DNA of 64,000 nucleotides from Streptomyces subrutilus (GTDB lineage: Bacteria > Actinomycetota > Actinomycetes > Streptomycetales > Streptomycetaceae). The notes under the pieces are model-generated. The model was not told the origin of the DNA. It worked only from the letters and a program-made list of their open reading frames with translations, and did no database searches. Each line of letters opens with the position of its first letter. The first letter of the stretch is position 1. This document shows positions 54,589 to 62,897 of this stretch, piece after piece. Location: the NCBI RefSeq assembly GCF_008704535.1, contig NZ_CP023701.1:2418001-2482000 (forward strand), read 5' to 3'. The position numbers and the translations under genes were made by a program.

Positions 54589-54804
54589 TCACAGCACGTC
54601 GCGGCGCTGTTCCACCACGGGGACGGCGCCCACGGCGCGGCGGCGCTTGAGGACGCTCGTGTAGACGGCGAGGCCGATGGCGCCCACCGCCATCATGATC
54701 AGGCCGACCAGGTCGAGGTCGACGCTCTGCATCTCCCAGTCCGTCGCGAAGGTGAGGATCGCCCCCACCACGATCAGACCGATGCAGCCACCCAGGCCGG
54801 TCAT
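54589..54804 (-). CDS. Small two-helix membrane protein (DUF6458-like)
   Basis: A 71-residue protein with two membrane segments, GGCIGLIVVGAILTFA and LVGLIMMAVGAIGLAVYTSV, joined by TDWEMQSVDLD. It ends in a basic tail, VLKRRRAVG. This matches the short DUF6458 family of Streptomyces, whose role is unknown. It converges on the GT4 gene with a 28-bp gap. Confidence 0.72.
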   Translation of the reverse strand: MTGLGGCIGLIVVGAILTFATDWEMQSVDLDLVGLIMMAVGAIGLAVYTSVLKRRRAVGAVPVVEQRRDVL

Positions 54805-54876
54805 AGGACTCGCCTCCGAAAGGTCGGTGTAGTCGTCGTGCTCCGGACCCGCGGATACCCCGGACCGGAACGCGAA

Positions 54877-54915
54877 AACGCCCCCGGCGGCCGGGAGTTC
54901 GGCCGCGGGGGCGTT
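54877..54915 (-). terminator. Hairpin terminator after the lipoprotein gene
   Basis: AACGCCCCC-G-GCGGCC (54877-54892) pairs with GGCCGC-GGGGGCGTT (54901-54915) with one bulged base. It lies 25 bp beyond the stop of the gene ending at 54941. Confidence 0.8.
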
Positions 54916-54940
54916 CGGGCGTGCGGTGCGGTCCGCGGGG

Positions 54941-55621
54941 TTACGCGGGGATCCAGGCGTAGCAGCCCGACGAGTTGAACTCGGCGGCGCCGGCCGGGAT
55001 CGTCGCGACGATCTTGTCGCCGGCCTTGGGCGGGGTCTCCGGGCCCGAGGCCAGGATGCCGCCGTCCTTGCCCTTCGCCTCCCACGTGCACCCCGTGGCC
55101 TGGGTGAGCGCCCGGTAGGAGCCGGCCGCGGGGGACGTGCGGGGGCCTTCGGCGAAGCCCTTGGCGGCCGCCGCGGTGATCGGCTTCTGCTCCGGGCACA
55201 GCAGGTCGACCGCGTCCTTGGCGCCCGCGATCTCCCCGGTGATGACGGCGCCCGTCGCCGCGTCCTTGTCCCGCTTCGCGGTGCGTTCGATCCGCTGGCA
55301 GGCCTCCTGGCCGGTCTGCAGGACGGCCGCCGGGTCCATCTTCTCCGGGACCCGGCCGCTCAGGTACTTCTTCTCCTGCGCGGTGAAGCTGCCGGTCTTG
55401 GGGGTGAGCTTGGCGTCCGGCAGGACCGGGCCGGAGGGCTTGGCCTCGGCCGGGGCCTGCGGGGTGGCCGGGGTGTCCGCGGGGTCGGGTGCCGACGACG
55501 CGGCCGGCGGCTTCGCCTTCGCGTCCGCGCCGGAGTCGGCCTTGTCGCCGCCCGAACTGCAGGCGGTCAGCGTGAGGGCGGCGGCCAGCACAACGGCAGC
55601 CGCTGCGGAGCGTCGGTACAT
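54941..55621 (-). CDS. Lipoprotein of unknown function
   Basis: A 226-residue exported lipoprotein. The signal is AAAAVVLAAALTLTAC followed by SSGGDK. A Pro/Ala-rich linker of about 45 residues leads to a small globular domain with cysteines in TGQEACQRIERTAK, AVDLLCPEQKP, TQATGCTWEAKG and NSSGCYAWIPA. These four Cys could form two disulfides. I do not recognise the domain. It lies between the small membrane protein and the large secreted protein, each of which has its own terminator. Confidence 0.75.
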   Translation of the reverse strand: MYRRSAAAAVVLAAALTLTACSSGGDKADSGADAKAKPPAASSAPDPADTPATPQAPAEAKPSGPVLPDAKLTPKTGSFTAQEKKYLSGRVPEKMDPAAVLQTGQEACQRIERTAKRDKDAATGAVITGEIAGAKDAVDLLCPEQKPITAAAAKGFAEGPRTSPAAGSYRALTQATGCTWEAKGKDGGILASGPETPPKAGDKIVATIPAGAAEFNSSGCYAWIPA

Positions 55622-55652
55622 CGGATGGCTCCCGTACTTGCTGGGGGGAAGG

Positions 55653-55689
55653 GTGCGGGGTCCGGCCCGGGTCGGGCCGGACCCCGCAC
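55653..55689 (-). terminator. Strong hairpin terminator after the large secreted-protein gene
   Basis: GTGCGGGGTCCGGCCC (55653-55668) and GGGCCGGACCCCGCAC (55674-55689) form a perfect 16-bp stem with a five-base loop, 13 bp after the stop at 55702. Confidence 0.9.
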
Positions 55690-55701
55690 GCCGTCAGGCG
55701 G

Positions 55702-58479
55702 TTACTTCGGGCCGAAGGTGAGGACCAGCTGCGGAGCGGCGTCCGCGGCGGTCGCCTCCGAGGACCAGAGCCACAGCGGGTCGGTGCCCGTGCTCGTCAG
55801 GCCCATGCTGTAGCTGGTGCCCAGCACCGCGGAGACCGCGGTGGTGTCCAGCTCCACGTTGTGCAGCGCGGACCCGTCCGGCACGGCCGACAGGGTGCCC
55901 AGCGGCGTGGTGCCGAGGGTCGGCTTGGTGTTGAAGGTGGTGCCCGCGCCGCTCCAGGTGCCGGTGACCGGGACCACGGAGACGGTGTCGGCGGTGCCGG
56001 CGCCCGCCTGGGTCGTGGTCTTGACCTGGAGGGAGGCCGACTTCAGGACCTGGCCGGCCGGGGCGGCCGGCAGGTTGAAGCGCAGGTACGTCTCGTACGC
56101 CGAGGTGCCGCGCACCGCGAGCGAGGTGGACGTGCCGTAGGCGGTGCTCGGGGCGCCCTGGTTGATGTAGGTGTCCTCGGACGCGGTGACCTTGGAGACC
56201 GTGTCGGAGGGCGCCTTGGCCAGGTCGAAGTGGTTCTTGACCTGGGCCTGGGTGAGCGCCGTCGGGTAGATGGCGGTCTCGTCGAGCTGACCGGCGAAGA
56301 AGTTGCTGGTCGGCCGGGTCGGCCAGCCGGACAGGTTGTCCCCGCCGACGTGCCAGTAGCCCGCGTAGGTCTGCGTGCTGGCCGAGTTCAGCGAGCCCTT
56401 GTTCTGGCCGTCGACGTAGAGCGTCATGCCGCCGGCGCCCTGGGTGGCGACCACGTGGTGCCACTTGTTGTCGTTGTACGTGTCGAACAGGCCGGTGCTG
56501 ACGGTCTTGGCGGAGCCGTTGGAGGCGCCGAAGACCAGCCGTCCGTTGTTCGTCATGTAGACGTGCTTGTCGTAGGAGCCGCTGCTGCGCTCGGTGTTGC
56601 TGCCGAAGCCGACCAGCTTGCCGCCGCGCGTGGTGTTCGTCTTGAACCAGGTCTCGATGGTGTACGCGGTGCCGACCGTCTGGCGGTGGTCGCTGTAGAC
56701 CTGCTGGCTGGTCCCGTTGAATCCCATCGAGGTGCTGGCACCGGTGACGGCGCCGGGCGTCTGGCGCAGGGCCGGGGCGTTGAGCTGGACGCCGCTGGTG
56801 TTGCCGGCGACGGAGGAGTCGGCGACGTACGGGCTGACCGTGTCGTCGAAGCGCCAGTACAGCTGGGCGCCGTCCGCGCGGACCTGGTTCGGGTACGTCT
56901 GGACCGAGGCCGGGATCGTCACCGAGGCGGTGGCCGACAGGGCGCTGGTGTTCCCGGCGGCGTCGGTCGCGGTCACGCGGTAGGTGTACGACTGGCCGGC
57001 CTTGACCGTGGTGTCGGTCCAGGAGGCCTGCGGGCGCTCCCACTCCAGGGACTCCGCCGCGACGGTGGCGACGGGGCTGGCCGAGCCGTTGCGGTAGACG
57101 CGGTAGGTCAGCTTGCTGTCGTCCTGGTCGTAGCTGGTGCGCCAGCGGACCTGGGCCTCGCCCGGCTTGACGCTGTCGGCGCTGGCGACCGGGGTGGTGG
57201 GGGCGCCGACGTCGCCGGTGGAGGCGAAGCGGGTGAGCGCCTGCTGCGGCTTGCCGTTGATGAGCGTGAACTCACCTCCGACCCACATGTACTTGACGTC
57301 GTTCTTGGCCGCCACGGCCATGACGCGCGGGCCGATGCCCTCGCCCAGGCCGTCGTTGGCGGTGGGGTGCCAGCCGAGCTTGCGCGGGCTGCGGACGAAG
57401 CCGTCGACGGGCGCGGGGGCGGGGCCGTCGTGGTCGGTCAGCTGCGCCAGCAGGAAGTTGCGCTTGCCGTCGGGGAACTGCCCCTCCAGCGTGCAGTCGT
57501 GCGCGTGCGAGGAGCTGTAGAGCACGCCCTCGTACGGCAGCACGAACTGGGTGGCGCCCAGGCAGCGGTCGCGCCACTTCTCGCCGAAGTCGCTGAGCCT
57601 GAGGCCGATGCGGCCGTCGAAGACGCCGCCGCCGGAGCCCTCGTTGCCCGTGTAGAAGCCGGTCGCGTCGGTGGAGATGTCCTTGACGACGGAGTTCGAC
57701 GGGATGGTGGAGTAGGTCTTGGCGACCTTGCCGGTGGTGGCGTCGACCACGGCCAGCGCGTGCGTGTTGGACCCGTTGACGGAGAAGAAGTCGCCGCCGA
57801 GCAGCACGTTCTTGCCGTCGGGGGTGACCTCGACGGCGCGGCCGGGCTCGTCGGCGTTGGCCGTGAAGGGCTTGAGCGCGCCGGTCGAGGCGTCGACGGC
57901 GGCGAACCGCTCGCGGGTCTGGCCCTCGACCGTGCCGAAGTCGCCGGCCGCGTACAGGGTGTCGTCGGTCACGGCGAGCCCGCGCACGGTGGCGGGGAAG
58001 CTCGGGTGGAACGAGGCCTTGGGGGTGCAGCTCGCGATGTCGATCGCGGCGAGGCTGGAGACCGGGGTGCCGTTGACGGCTCCGAAGTAGCCGCCCGCGT
58101 AGAGCGTCTTCTTGTCCTTCGAGACGACCAGCGTGCGGACCGTCGCGGTCCCGTCGCCGATGGTGAAGGAGAGCTTGCAGGCGGTCGGGGCGCCGGTCGC
58201 GGCGTCCAGCGCGACGAAGTTGACGGCGTCCTGCTCGGCGCCGGAGCCGCCGTCGGGCGGGCGGACGGCGGAGAAGGTACCGCCGGCGAAGACCGTGCCG
58301 TTGGCCTCGTCCATCGCCCAGACGATGCCGTTGGGCTGCCAGGTCGGCAGGTTGTCGGCCGTGAAGGCCACCGGCTGCGTGATGGCCGACGCCTGCGGCA
58401 TCAGCACCAGGCCTATACCGGTGCCGGCACCGGCCAGTGACAGGACGAGGGCAGCAGTCAGCCCTCTGGATCTACGCAT
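55702..58479 (-). CDS. Large secreted propeller/FN3/LamG/DNRLRE protein
   Basis: A 925-residue exported protein starting at ATG 58477-58479 after a GGGGGG box. The signal is LTAALVLSLAGAGTGIGLVL. Order of domains: a beta-propeller-like region (about 40-430) with repeated VFAGGTFSAVRPP, LYAGGYFGAVNGTPVSS, LYAAGDFGTVEGQT and VLLGGDFFSVNGSN; an FN3 domain (VRWRTSYDQDDSKLTYRVYR); a LamG/concanavalin domain (WRFDDTVSPYVADSSVAGNT to AGQLDETAIYPTAL); and a C-terminal DNRLRE/CBM96-like domain (EDTYINQGAPSTAYGTSTSL). The last two are adhesive or carbohydrate-binding types. It may bind or coat the polysaccharide made by the surrounding genes; the role is inferred. Confidence 0.87.
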   Translation of the reverse strand: MRRSRGLTAALVLSLAGAGTGIGLVLMPQASAITQPVAFTADNLPTWQPNGIVWAMDEANGTVFAGGTFSAVRPPDGGSGAEQDAVNFVALDAATGAPTACKLSFTIGDGTATVRTLVVSKDKKTLYAGGYFGAVNGTPVSSLAAIDIASCTPKASFHPSFPATVRGLAVTDDTLYAAGDFGTVEGQTRERFAAVDASTGALKPFTANADEPGRAVEVTPDGKNVLLGGDFFSVNGSNTHALAVVDATTGKVAKTYSTIPSNSVVKDISTDATGFYTGNEGSGGGVFDGRIGLRLSDFGEKWRDRCLGATQFVLPYEGVLYSSSHAHDCTLEGQFPDGKRNFLLAQLTDHDGPAPAPVDGFVRSPRKLGWHPTANDGLGEGIGPRVMAVAAKNDVKYMWVGGEFTLINGKPQQALTRFASTGDVGAPTTPVASADSVKPGEAQVRWRTSYDQDDSKLTYRVYRNGSASPVATVAAESLEWERPQASWTDTTVKAGQSYTYRVTATDAAGNTSALSATASVTIPASVQTYPNQVRADGAQLYWRFDDTVSPYVADSSVAGNTSGVQLNAPALRQTPGAVTGASTSMGFNGTSQQVYSDHRQTVGTAYTIETWFKTNTTRGGKLVGFGSNTERSSGSYDKHVYMTNNGRLVFGASNGSAKTVSTGLFDTYNDNKWHHVVATQGAGGMTLYVDGQNKGSLNSASTQTYAGYWHVGGDNLSGWPTRPTSNFFAGQLDETAIYPTALTQAQVKNHFDLAKAPSDTVSKVTASEDTYINQGAPSTAYGTSTSLAVRGTSAYETYLRFNLPAAPAGQVLKSASLQVKTTTQAGAGTADTVSVVPVTGTWSGAGTTFNTKPTLGTTPLGTLSAVPDGSALHNVELDTTAVSAVLGTSYSMGLTSTGTDPLWLWSSEATAADAAPQLVLTFGPK

Positions 58480-58725
58480 GAGCCCCCCAGGGCAATGGCC
58501 CGGTTTGATGGCTGGAACTATCCGAACAGCCATATGTACTCGGCGCACACTAGGGCTCACGCAAGGGCCCGGTCACCTCACTTGACCCATTGCATACCAA
58601 ATTGGAATCAACGGGTCCAGCACGGCGGTAGCACCGCGGACACACGGCGGGTTTGCCCCGGTCACACCGCCACACAGCGGGGCAGAGGACCGGAACACGG
58701 CTAATCGTAGGGGCAATATAAGCCC

Positions 58726-59739
58726 TCAGCGGTCGATGCGGACCGTCACGCCCGCCAGCTGGTCCTCGACCTGGCGGACGTCGGCGTCCACCATGATCTT
58801 GGCCAGTTCGGCCACCATGACCGACGGCTTCCAGCCAAGCAGCTCCTGCGCCTTGGAGGCGTCCCCGATGAGGGCGTCGACCTCGCTGGGGCGCTCGTAC
58901 TTCGGGTCGTAGCGCACGTGCGCGTTCCAGTCGAGGCCGGCGTGGGCGAAGGAGGCCTCGGCGAACTCGCGGACCGTGGCGGCCACCCCGGTGGCGACCA
59001 CGTAGTCGGTGGGCTCGTCCTGCTGGAGCATCCGCCACATGGCGTCCACGTACTCCGGGGCGTACCCCCAGTCGCGGACCGCGTCGAGGTTGCCGAGGTA
59101 GAGCTTCTCCTGGAGGCCCGCCTTGATCCGGGCGACCGCGCGGGTGATCTTGCGGGTCACGAAGGTCTCGCCGCGGCGCGGGGACTCGTGGTTGAAGAGG
59201 ATGCCGTTCACGGCGAACATGCCGTACGCCTCTCGGTAGTTCACCGTGGTCCAGTACGCGAAGACCTTGGCGGCGCCGTACGGGCTGCGCGGGTGGAAGG
59301 GGGTGCCCTCGTTCTGCGGGGGCGGGGTCGCGCCGAACATCTCGGAGGACGAGGCCTGGTAGATGCGGGTGTCGATGCCGCTGGCCCGGATCGCCTCCAG
59401 CAGCCGCAGCGCGCCGAGGCCGGTCACGTCGCCGGTGTAGAGGGGCGCGTCGAAGGAGACGCGGACGTGGGACTGGGCGCCGAGGTTGTAGACCTCGTCG
59501 GGCCGTATCTCGCGGAGCAGGTTCACCAGGGCCACGCCGTCGGACAGGTCGGCGTGGTGCAGCACGAAGGACCGGTTCGCGGTCTGCGGGTCCTGGTAGA
59601 TGTGGTCGATCCGCTCCGTGTTGAAGCTGGAGGAGCGCCGCACGAGCCCGTGCACCGTGTAGCCCTTGGTCAGCAGGAGCTCGGCGAGGTACGAGCCGTC
59701 CTGCCCGGTGACGCCGGTGATCAGTGCGGTCTTGCCCAT
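58726..59739 (-). CDS. gmd: GDP-mannose 4,6-dehydratase
   Basis: A 337-residue SDR enzyme converting GDP-mannose to GDP-4-keto-6-deoxymannose, the first step of GDP-L-fucose synthesis. The NADP-binding motif is [13 protein letters not shown]. The catalytic Tyr is in [15 protein letters not shown], and other hallmarks are [14 protein letters not shown] and [18 protein letters not shown] start it at ATG 59739 (MGKTALITG); the extra upstream frame is low complexity. It is divergent from fcl, which performs the next step. Confidence 0.95.
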   Translation of the reverse strand: MGKTALITGVTGQDGSYLAELLLTKGYTVHGLVRRSSSFNTERIDHIYQDPQTANRSFVLHHADLSDGVALVNLLREIRPDEVYNLGAQSHVRVSFDAPLYTGDVTGLGALRLLEAIRASGIDTRIYQASSSEMFGATPPPQNEGTPFHPRSPYGAAKVFAYWTTVNYREAYGMFAVNGILFNHESPRRGETFVTRKITRAVARIKAGLQEKLYLGNLDAVRDWGYAPEYVDAMWRMLQQDEPTDYVVATGVAATVREFAEASFAHAGLDWNAHVRYDPKYERPSEVDALIGDASKAQELLGWKPSVMVAELAKIMVDADVRQVEDQLAGVTVRIDR

Positions 59740-60074
59740 GTCGGGTCCCCCTGGGATTCGTTGCGGTTCGTGGTGGTGCGTCGTGGTGGTGCGTGGTGGC
59801 GGGCCGGCCGCGCCGCCCGCCCGGCCGGGGCCGTGCCCCGGGAGGTCCCGTGGCCGGCCGGTCCGCCGGCGGGCCCGGTGGCCGGGCCCCCGGCGGCCGG
59901 TCCCGGCCCAGGGACGCGCCGGTCCGGGCGGCGGCGGGGCTGGATGCGTACCGTACACGCCCCGTCCGGCCGCCTTCGCGGCGGATTCCGGCGGGGGCGG
60001 CGGGCGGCGGCCGGGCGGTGGCGGGGAGCGGACCGGCCCCGCCGGGGCGCGGGCGGACTGGCATCATCTGCGGT
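59740..60074. other. Divergent promoter region between gmd and fcl
   Basis: A 335-bp spacer without a gene. Near gmd (59760-59800) it has a run of GTGGTG units: CGTGGTGGTGCGTCGTGGTG then GTGCGTGGTGG. The rest is almost pure G and C with many short palindromes. Both genes must be transcribed outward from here, but I see no convincing -10/-35 pair. Confidence 0.5.
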
Positions 60075-61019
60075 ATGACAAGCCCGCTGCCGCTCCTGCC
60101 TCCGCACGCCCGCGTCTTCGTCGCCGGCCACCGCGGCCTCGTCGGCTCCGCCGTCGCCCGGCGGCTGACCGCCGACGGCCACGAGGTGCTCGCCCGGGGC
60201 CGCGCCGACCTCGACCTGCGCGACGCCGCCGCGACCGCGGCCTACCTGGCGGACGTCCGTCCGGACGCCGTCGTGCTGGCCGCCGCCAAGGTCGGCGGGA
60301 TCATGGCCAACAGCACCTACCCGGTGCAGTTCCTGGAGGACAACCTCAGGATCCAGCTCAGCGTGATCGCCGGCGCGCACGCCGCCGGGGTCGGCCGGCT
60401 GCTGTTCCTGGGCTCCTCCTGCATCTACCCGAAGCTGGCCCCGCAGCCGATCGGCGAGGACGCCCTGCTGACCGGCCCGCTGGAGCCGACCAACGAGGCC
60501 TACGCCCTCGCGAAGATCGCCGGCATCGTGCAGGTCCAGTCGTACCGCAAGCAGTACGGGGCCTCGTACATCTCGGCCATGCCGACGAACCTCTACGGTC
60601 CGGGCGACAACTTCGACCTGGAGACCTCGCACGTGCTGCCCGCCCTGATCCGGCGCTTCCACGAGGCCGCCGCCGAGGGGCGCGAGGAGGTCACCCTGTG
60701 GGGCTCCGGCACCCCCCGCCGGGAGTTCCTGCACGTGGACGACCTGGCCGCCGCGTGCGTGGTGCTGCTGAACGGCTACGACGGCGACGAGCCGGTCAAC
60801 ATCGGCTGCGGCGAGGACCTGACCATCAGGGAGCTGGCCGAGACGGTCGCCGAGGTGACCGGCTTCCGCGGCGAGCTCGCGTGGGACACGTCCAAGCCGG
60901 ACGGGACCCCGCGCAAGCTGCTGGACGTGCGCCGGCTGACCGCGCTGGGCTGGAAGCCCGGCATCCCACTGCGGGAGGGCATCGCCACCACCTACCGGTG
61001 GTGGCGCGAGCAGGGCTGA
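60075..61019 (+). CDS. fcl: GDP-L-fucose synthase
   Basis: A 314-residue SDR epimerase/reductase that makes GDP-L-fucose from GDP-4-keto-6-deoxymannose. The NADP motif is [16 protein letters not shown]. The catalytic region has [17 protein letters not shown] and the Tyr-x3-Lys in [13 protein letters not shown]. Further hallmarks are [19 protein letters not shown] and [17 protein letters not shown]. The start is ATG 60075, as the longer frame covers the GC-rich spacer. With gmd it supplies the fucose donor for the polysaccharide. Confidence 0.95.
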   Translation: MTSPLPLLPPHARVFVAGHRGLVGSAVARRLTADGHEVLARGRADLDLRDAAATAAYLADVRPDAVVLAAAKVGGIMANSTYPVQFLEDNLRIQLSVIAGAHAAGVGRLLFLGSSCIYPKLAPQPIGEDALLTGPLEPTNEAYALAKIAGIVQVQSYRKQYGASYISAMPTNLYGPGDNFDLETSHVLPALIRRFHEAAAEGREEVTLWGSGTPRREFLHVDDLAAACVVLLNGYDGDEPVNIGCGEDLTIRELAETVAEVTGFRGELAWDTSKPDGTPRKLLDVRRLTALGWKPGIPLREGIATTYRWWREQG

Positions 61020-61037
61020 CCTCAAGACGACGGCCCC

Positions 61038-62513
61038 TCAGTACGCTCCGCGACCGTCGACGACGGCGCGGAGCGTGCGGCCCATGACGTCGACGTCACT
61101 GGTGAAGGACCAGTTGTCGACGTACTGGAGGTCGAGCTGGATCGTCTCGTCCCAGGACAGGTCGGACCGTCCGCTGATCTGCCAGAGCCCGGTCATCCCG
61201 GGACGCACGGTGAGCCGGCGCAGCTCGACCTCGTCGTACTGGGCCACCTCCTCCGGCAGCGGCGGGCGCGGGCCGACCAGGGACATGCGGCCGGTCAGCA
61301 CGTTGAACAGCTGGGGCAGTTCGTCCATGGAGGTGCGGCGCAGCAGCCGGCCGACGCGGGTGACACGGGGGTCGCGGCGCATCTTGAACATCAGGCCGTC
61401 GTTCTCGTTGGCCCCGGCGAGCTCGGCCTTGCGGGCGTCGGCGTCCACGACCATCGTGCGGAACTTCCACATGACGAACGGGGCGCCGCCTCGGCCGATG
61501 CGCCGCTGCCGGTAGAAGGCGGGCCCGCGCGAGCCGAGCCGTATCGCGAGGACGACCCCGAGGAAGAACGGCGAGAGCAGCAGCAGGCCGAGGGCGGCTC
61601 CCGCCCGGTCCAGCGCCGACTTGAGGAGGGTCTGCACGCCCCGGCTGACCGGCGGCACGACCCGCAGCATGGCCAGGCCTCCCGCGGACAGGGTTTCCAG
61701 CCGTTTGACGGATACCTCCACCAATCCGGGGAAGACGGCGAGTTCCAGGCCCGCGTCGTGCAGGGCCCAGGCCACGCGCCGCAGCCGCTCGCCCGCGAAC
61801 CGGGCGCCGGGGGCGACGAGCACCAGGTCGGCGTGGTGGGAGCGGACCGCGCCGAGCACGGCCGCGGAGTCCCCGTCCGAGGCCTCGGGGGCCGCGTCGC
61901 CGAGCCGGGCGGCGACCGGCACCCCGCTGTCGAGGGGGCCGCGGCCGACCGGGACCATGCCGACGACCACGTAGGGGTGGTCGGTGCGGGCGGCCAGGTG
62001 GGCGATGACGTCCTCGGCGGCGTCCGGCTCGCCGACGACCAGGACCCGGCTGACGGCCTGGGCCTCGCGGCGGGCCGCGGAGAGGTGGCGGTAGGTCAGC
62101 TTGTGGCAGGCGACGGTGATGAGGAGGGCGGGCACCAGGGCCCCGAGGGCGGACAGCCGGGGGGTGTCCTCCTCGGTCACCACGCGGGCCACGGCCAGTA
62201 CCCCGATGAGAATCAGCCAGTCGTGCAGAACGGGCAGCACGCCGCGGGATTCGCCGAGCGACCGGGCCGCGTAGCGCCGGCGCAGCGCCTGCACCGCGGT
62301 CCAGGCGAGCGCGGCGCCGAGGGCGCAGTACAGGGGCCTGACCTGCCCGGCGGCCTCGAAGACGAGCCCTACGGGCAGGGCGGCGCCCAGGACGTCGGCG
62401 GTGACGGCGGCCGGCAGGTACCAGCGGGCCTTGTGACCGAGTCGCCGGGAGGGCTCAGTGGACTCCTGAGCCGATCCGGCCACTCTTTGCGCAGGAAAAT
62501 GGACATGCCTCAT
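61038..62513 (-). CDS. Polyprenyl glycosylphosphotransferase (initiating sugar transferase)
   Basis: A 491-residue membrane enzyme that places the first sugar-phosphate on undecaprenyl phosphate. It has four N-terminal helices (such as YLPAAVTADVLGAALPVGLV and LPVLHDWLILIGVLAVARVV), a cytoplasmic nucleotide-binding-like linker (SRVLVVGEPDAAEDVIAHLA), and the catalytic bacterial sugar-transferase domain. The latter has MWKFRTMVVDADARKAELAG, RRTSMDELPQLFNVLTG, MSLVGPRPPLPEEV and RPGMTGLWQISGRSDLSWDE. The start is ATG 62511-62513 with GGGGGG upstream. It converges on fcl and completes the Wzx/Wzy-type pathway. Confidence 0.93.
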   Translation of the reverse strand: MRHVHFPAQRVAGSAQESTEPSRRLGHKARWYLPAAVTADVLGAALPVGLVFEAAGQVRPLYCALGAALAWTAVQALRRRYAARSLGESRGVLPVLHDWLILIGVLAVARVVTEEDTPRLSALGALVPALLITVACHKLTYRHLSAARREAQAVSRVLVVGEPDAAEDVIAHLAARTDHPYVVVGMVPVGRGPLDSGVPVAARLGDAAPEASDGDSAAVLGAVRSHHADLVLVAPGARFAGERLRRVAWALHDAGLELAVFPGLVEVSVKRLETLSAGGLAMLRVVPPVSRGVQTLLKSALDRAGAALGLLLLSPFFLGVVLAIRLGSRGPAFYRQRRIGRGGAPFVMWKFRTMVVDADARKAELAGANENDGLMFKMRRDPRVTRVGRLLRRTSMDELPQLFNVLTGRMSLVGPRPPLPEEVAQYDEVELRRLTVRPGMTGLWQISGRSDLSWDETIQLDLQYVDNWSFTSDVDVMGRTLRAVVDGRGAY

Positions 62514-62897
62514 GGGCCCCCCTGGCACGTGGACTTCTGGTGGTGGCGGGTGTCCACGGCTTCCCCTGGCAGTGGACATCCGGCGCACCGGGAAACAGTA
62601 CGACAAACGCCCGTACGGTAAATGCCGTTTGCGTCAACGAGACCTCTTGTTGCCCAAGCGTTAGCAACCGGTACCAACCGTTCCGAATTCCGGGGCCCTT
62701 GGGGACGCACACGAAGGTGAATGGTTCGGATACCGGATTCGTCTCCTCGGACAACGAACCGTTTCCAGCCAACCTTTTGACGCGGCCCTGACATCACGCT
62801 CGCCAAGTGGCACTCTTCGACCGTTCATCGCACCAGCCCTGATCTGCCCGGAGGCCCACCCAGCCGTCCGGAACCCCCCTTGCAGAAGGAGTCTGCG
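62514..62897. other. Divergent intergenic region before the M4 protease
   Basis: A 384-bp spacer of lower GC content with no supportable gene. It holds repeated related segments, AACCGTTCCGAATTCCGG near 62686 and AATGGTTCGGATACCGGATT near 62719. These are partly complementary and could be a regulator-binding region. It also has TTTTGACGCGG near 62776, a possible -35. AGAAGGAG at 62884-62891 is the protease ribosome-binding site. Promoters for both flanking genes must lie here. Confidence 0.5.

Noticed and set aside
55861..58440. Plus-strand open frame of 859 codons opposite the large secreted protein
   Set aside because: Repetitive VxGxxR/DG composition caused by the opposite-strand codon bias; the minus-strand protein has clear domains.
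58560..58725. TTGACC and CCAAATTGG near 58580-58612 as a clear promoter
   Set aside because: The spacing to any -10-like element is wrong on both strands; it may be an operator, but the evidence is too weak to list as a feature.
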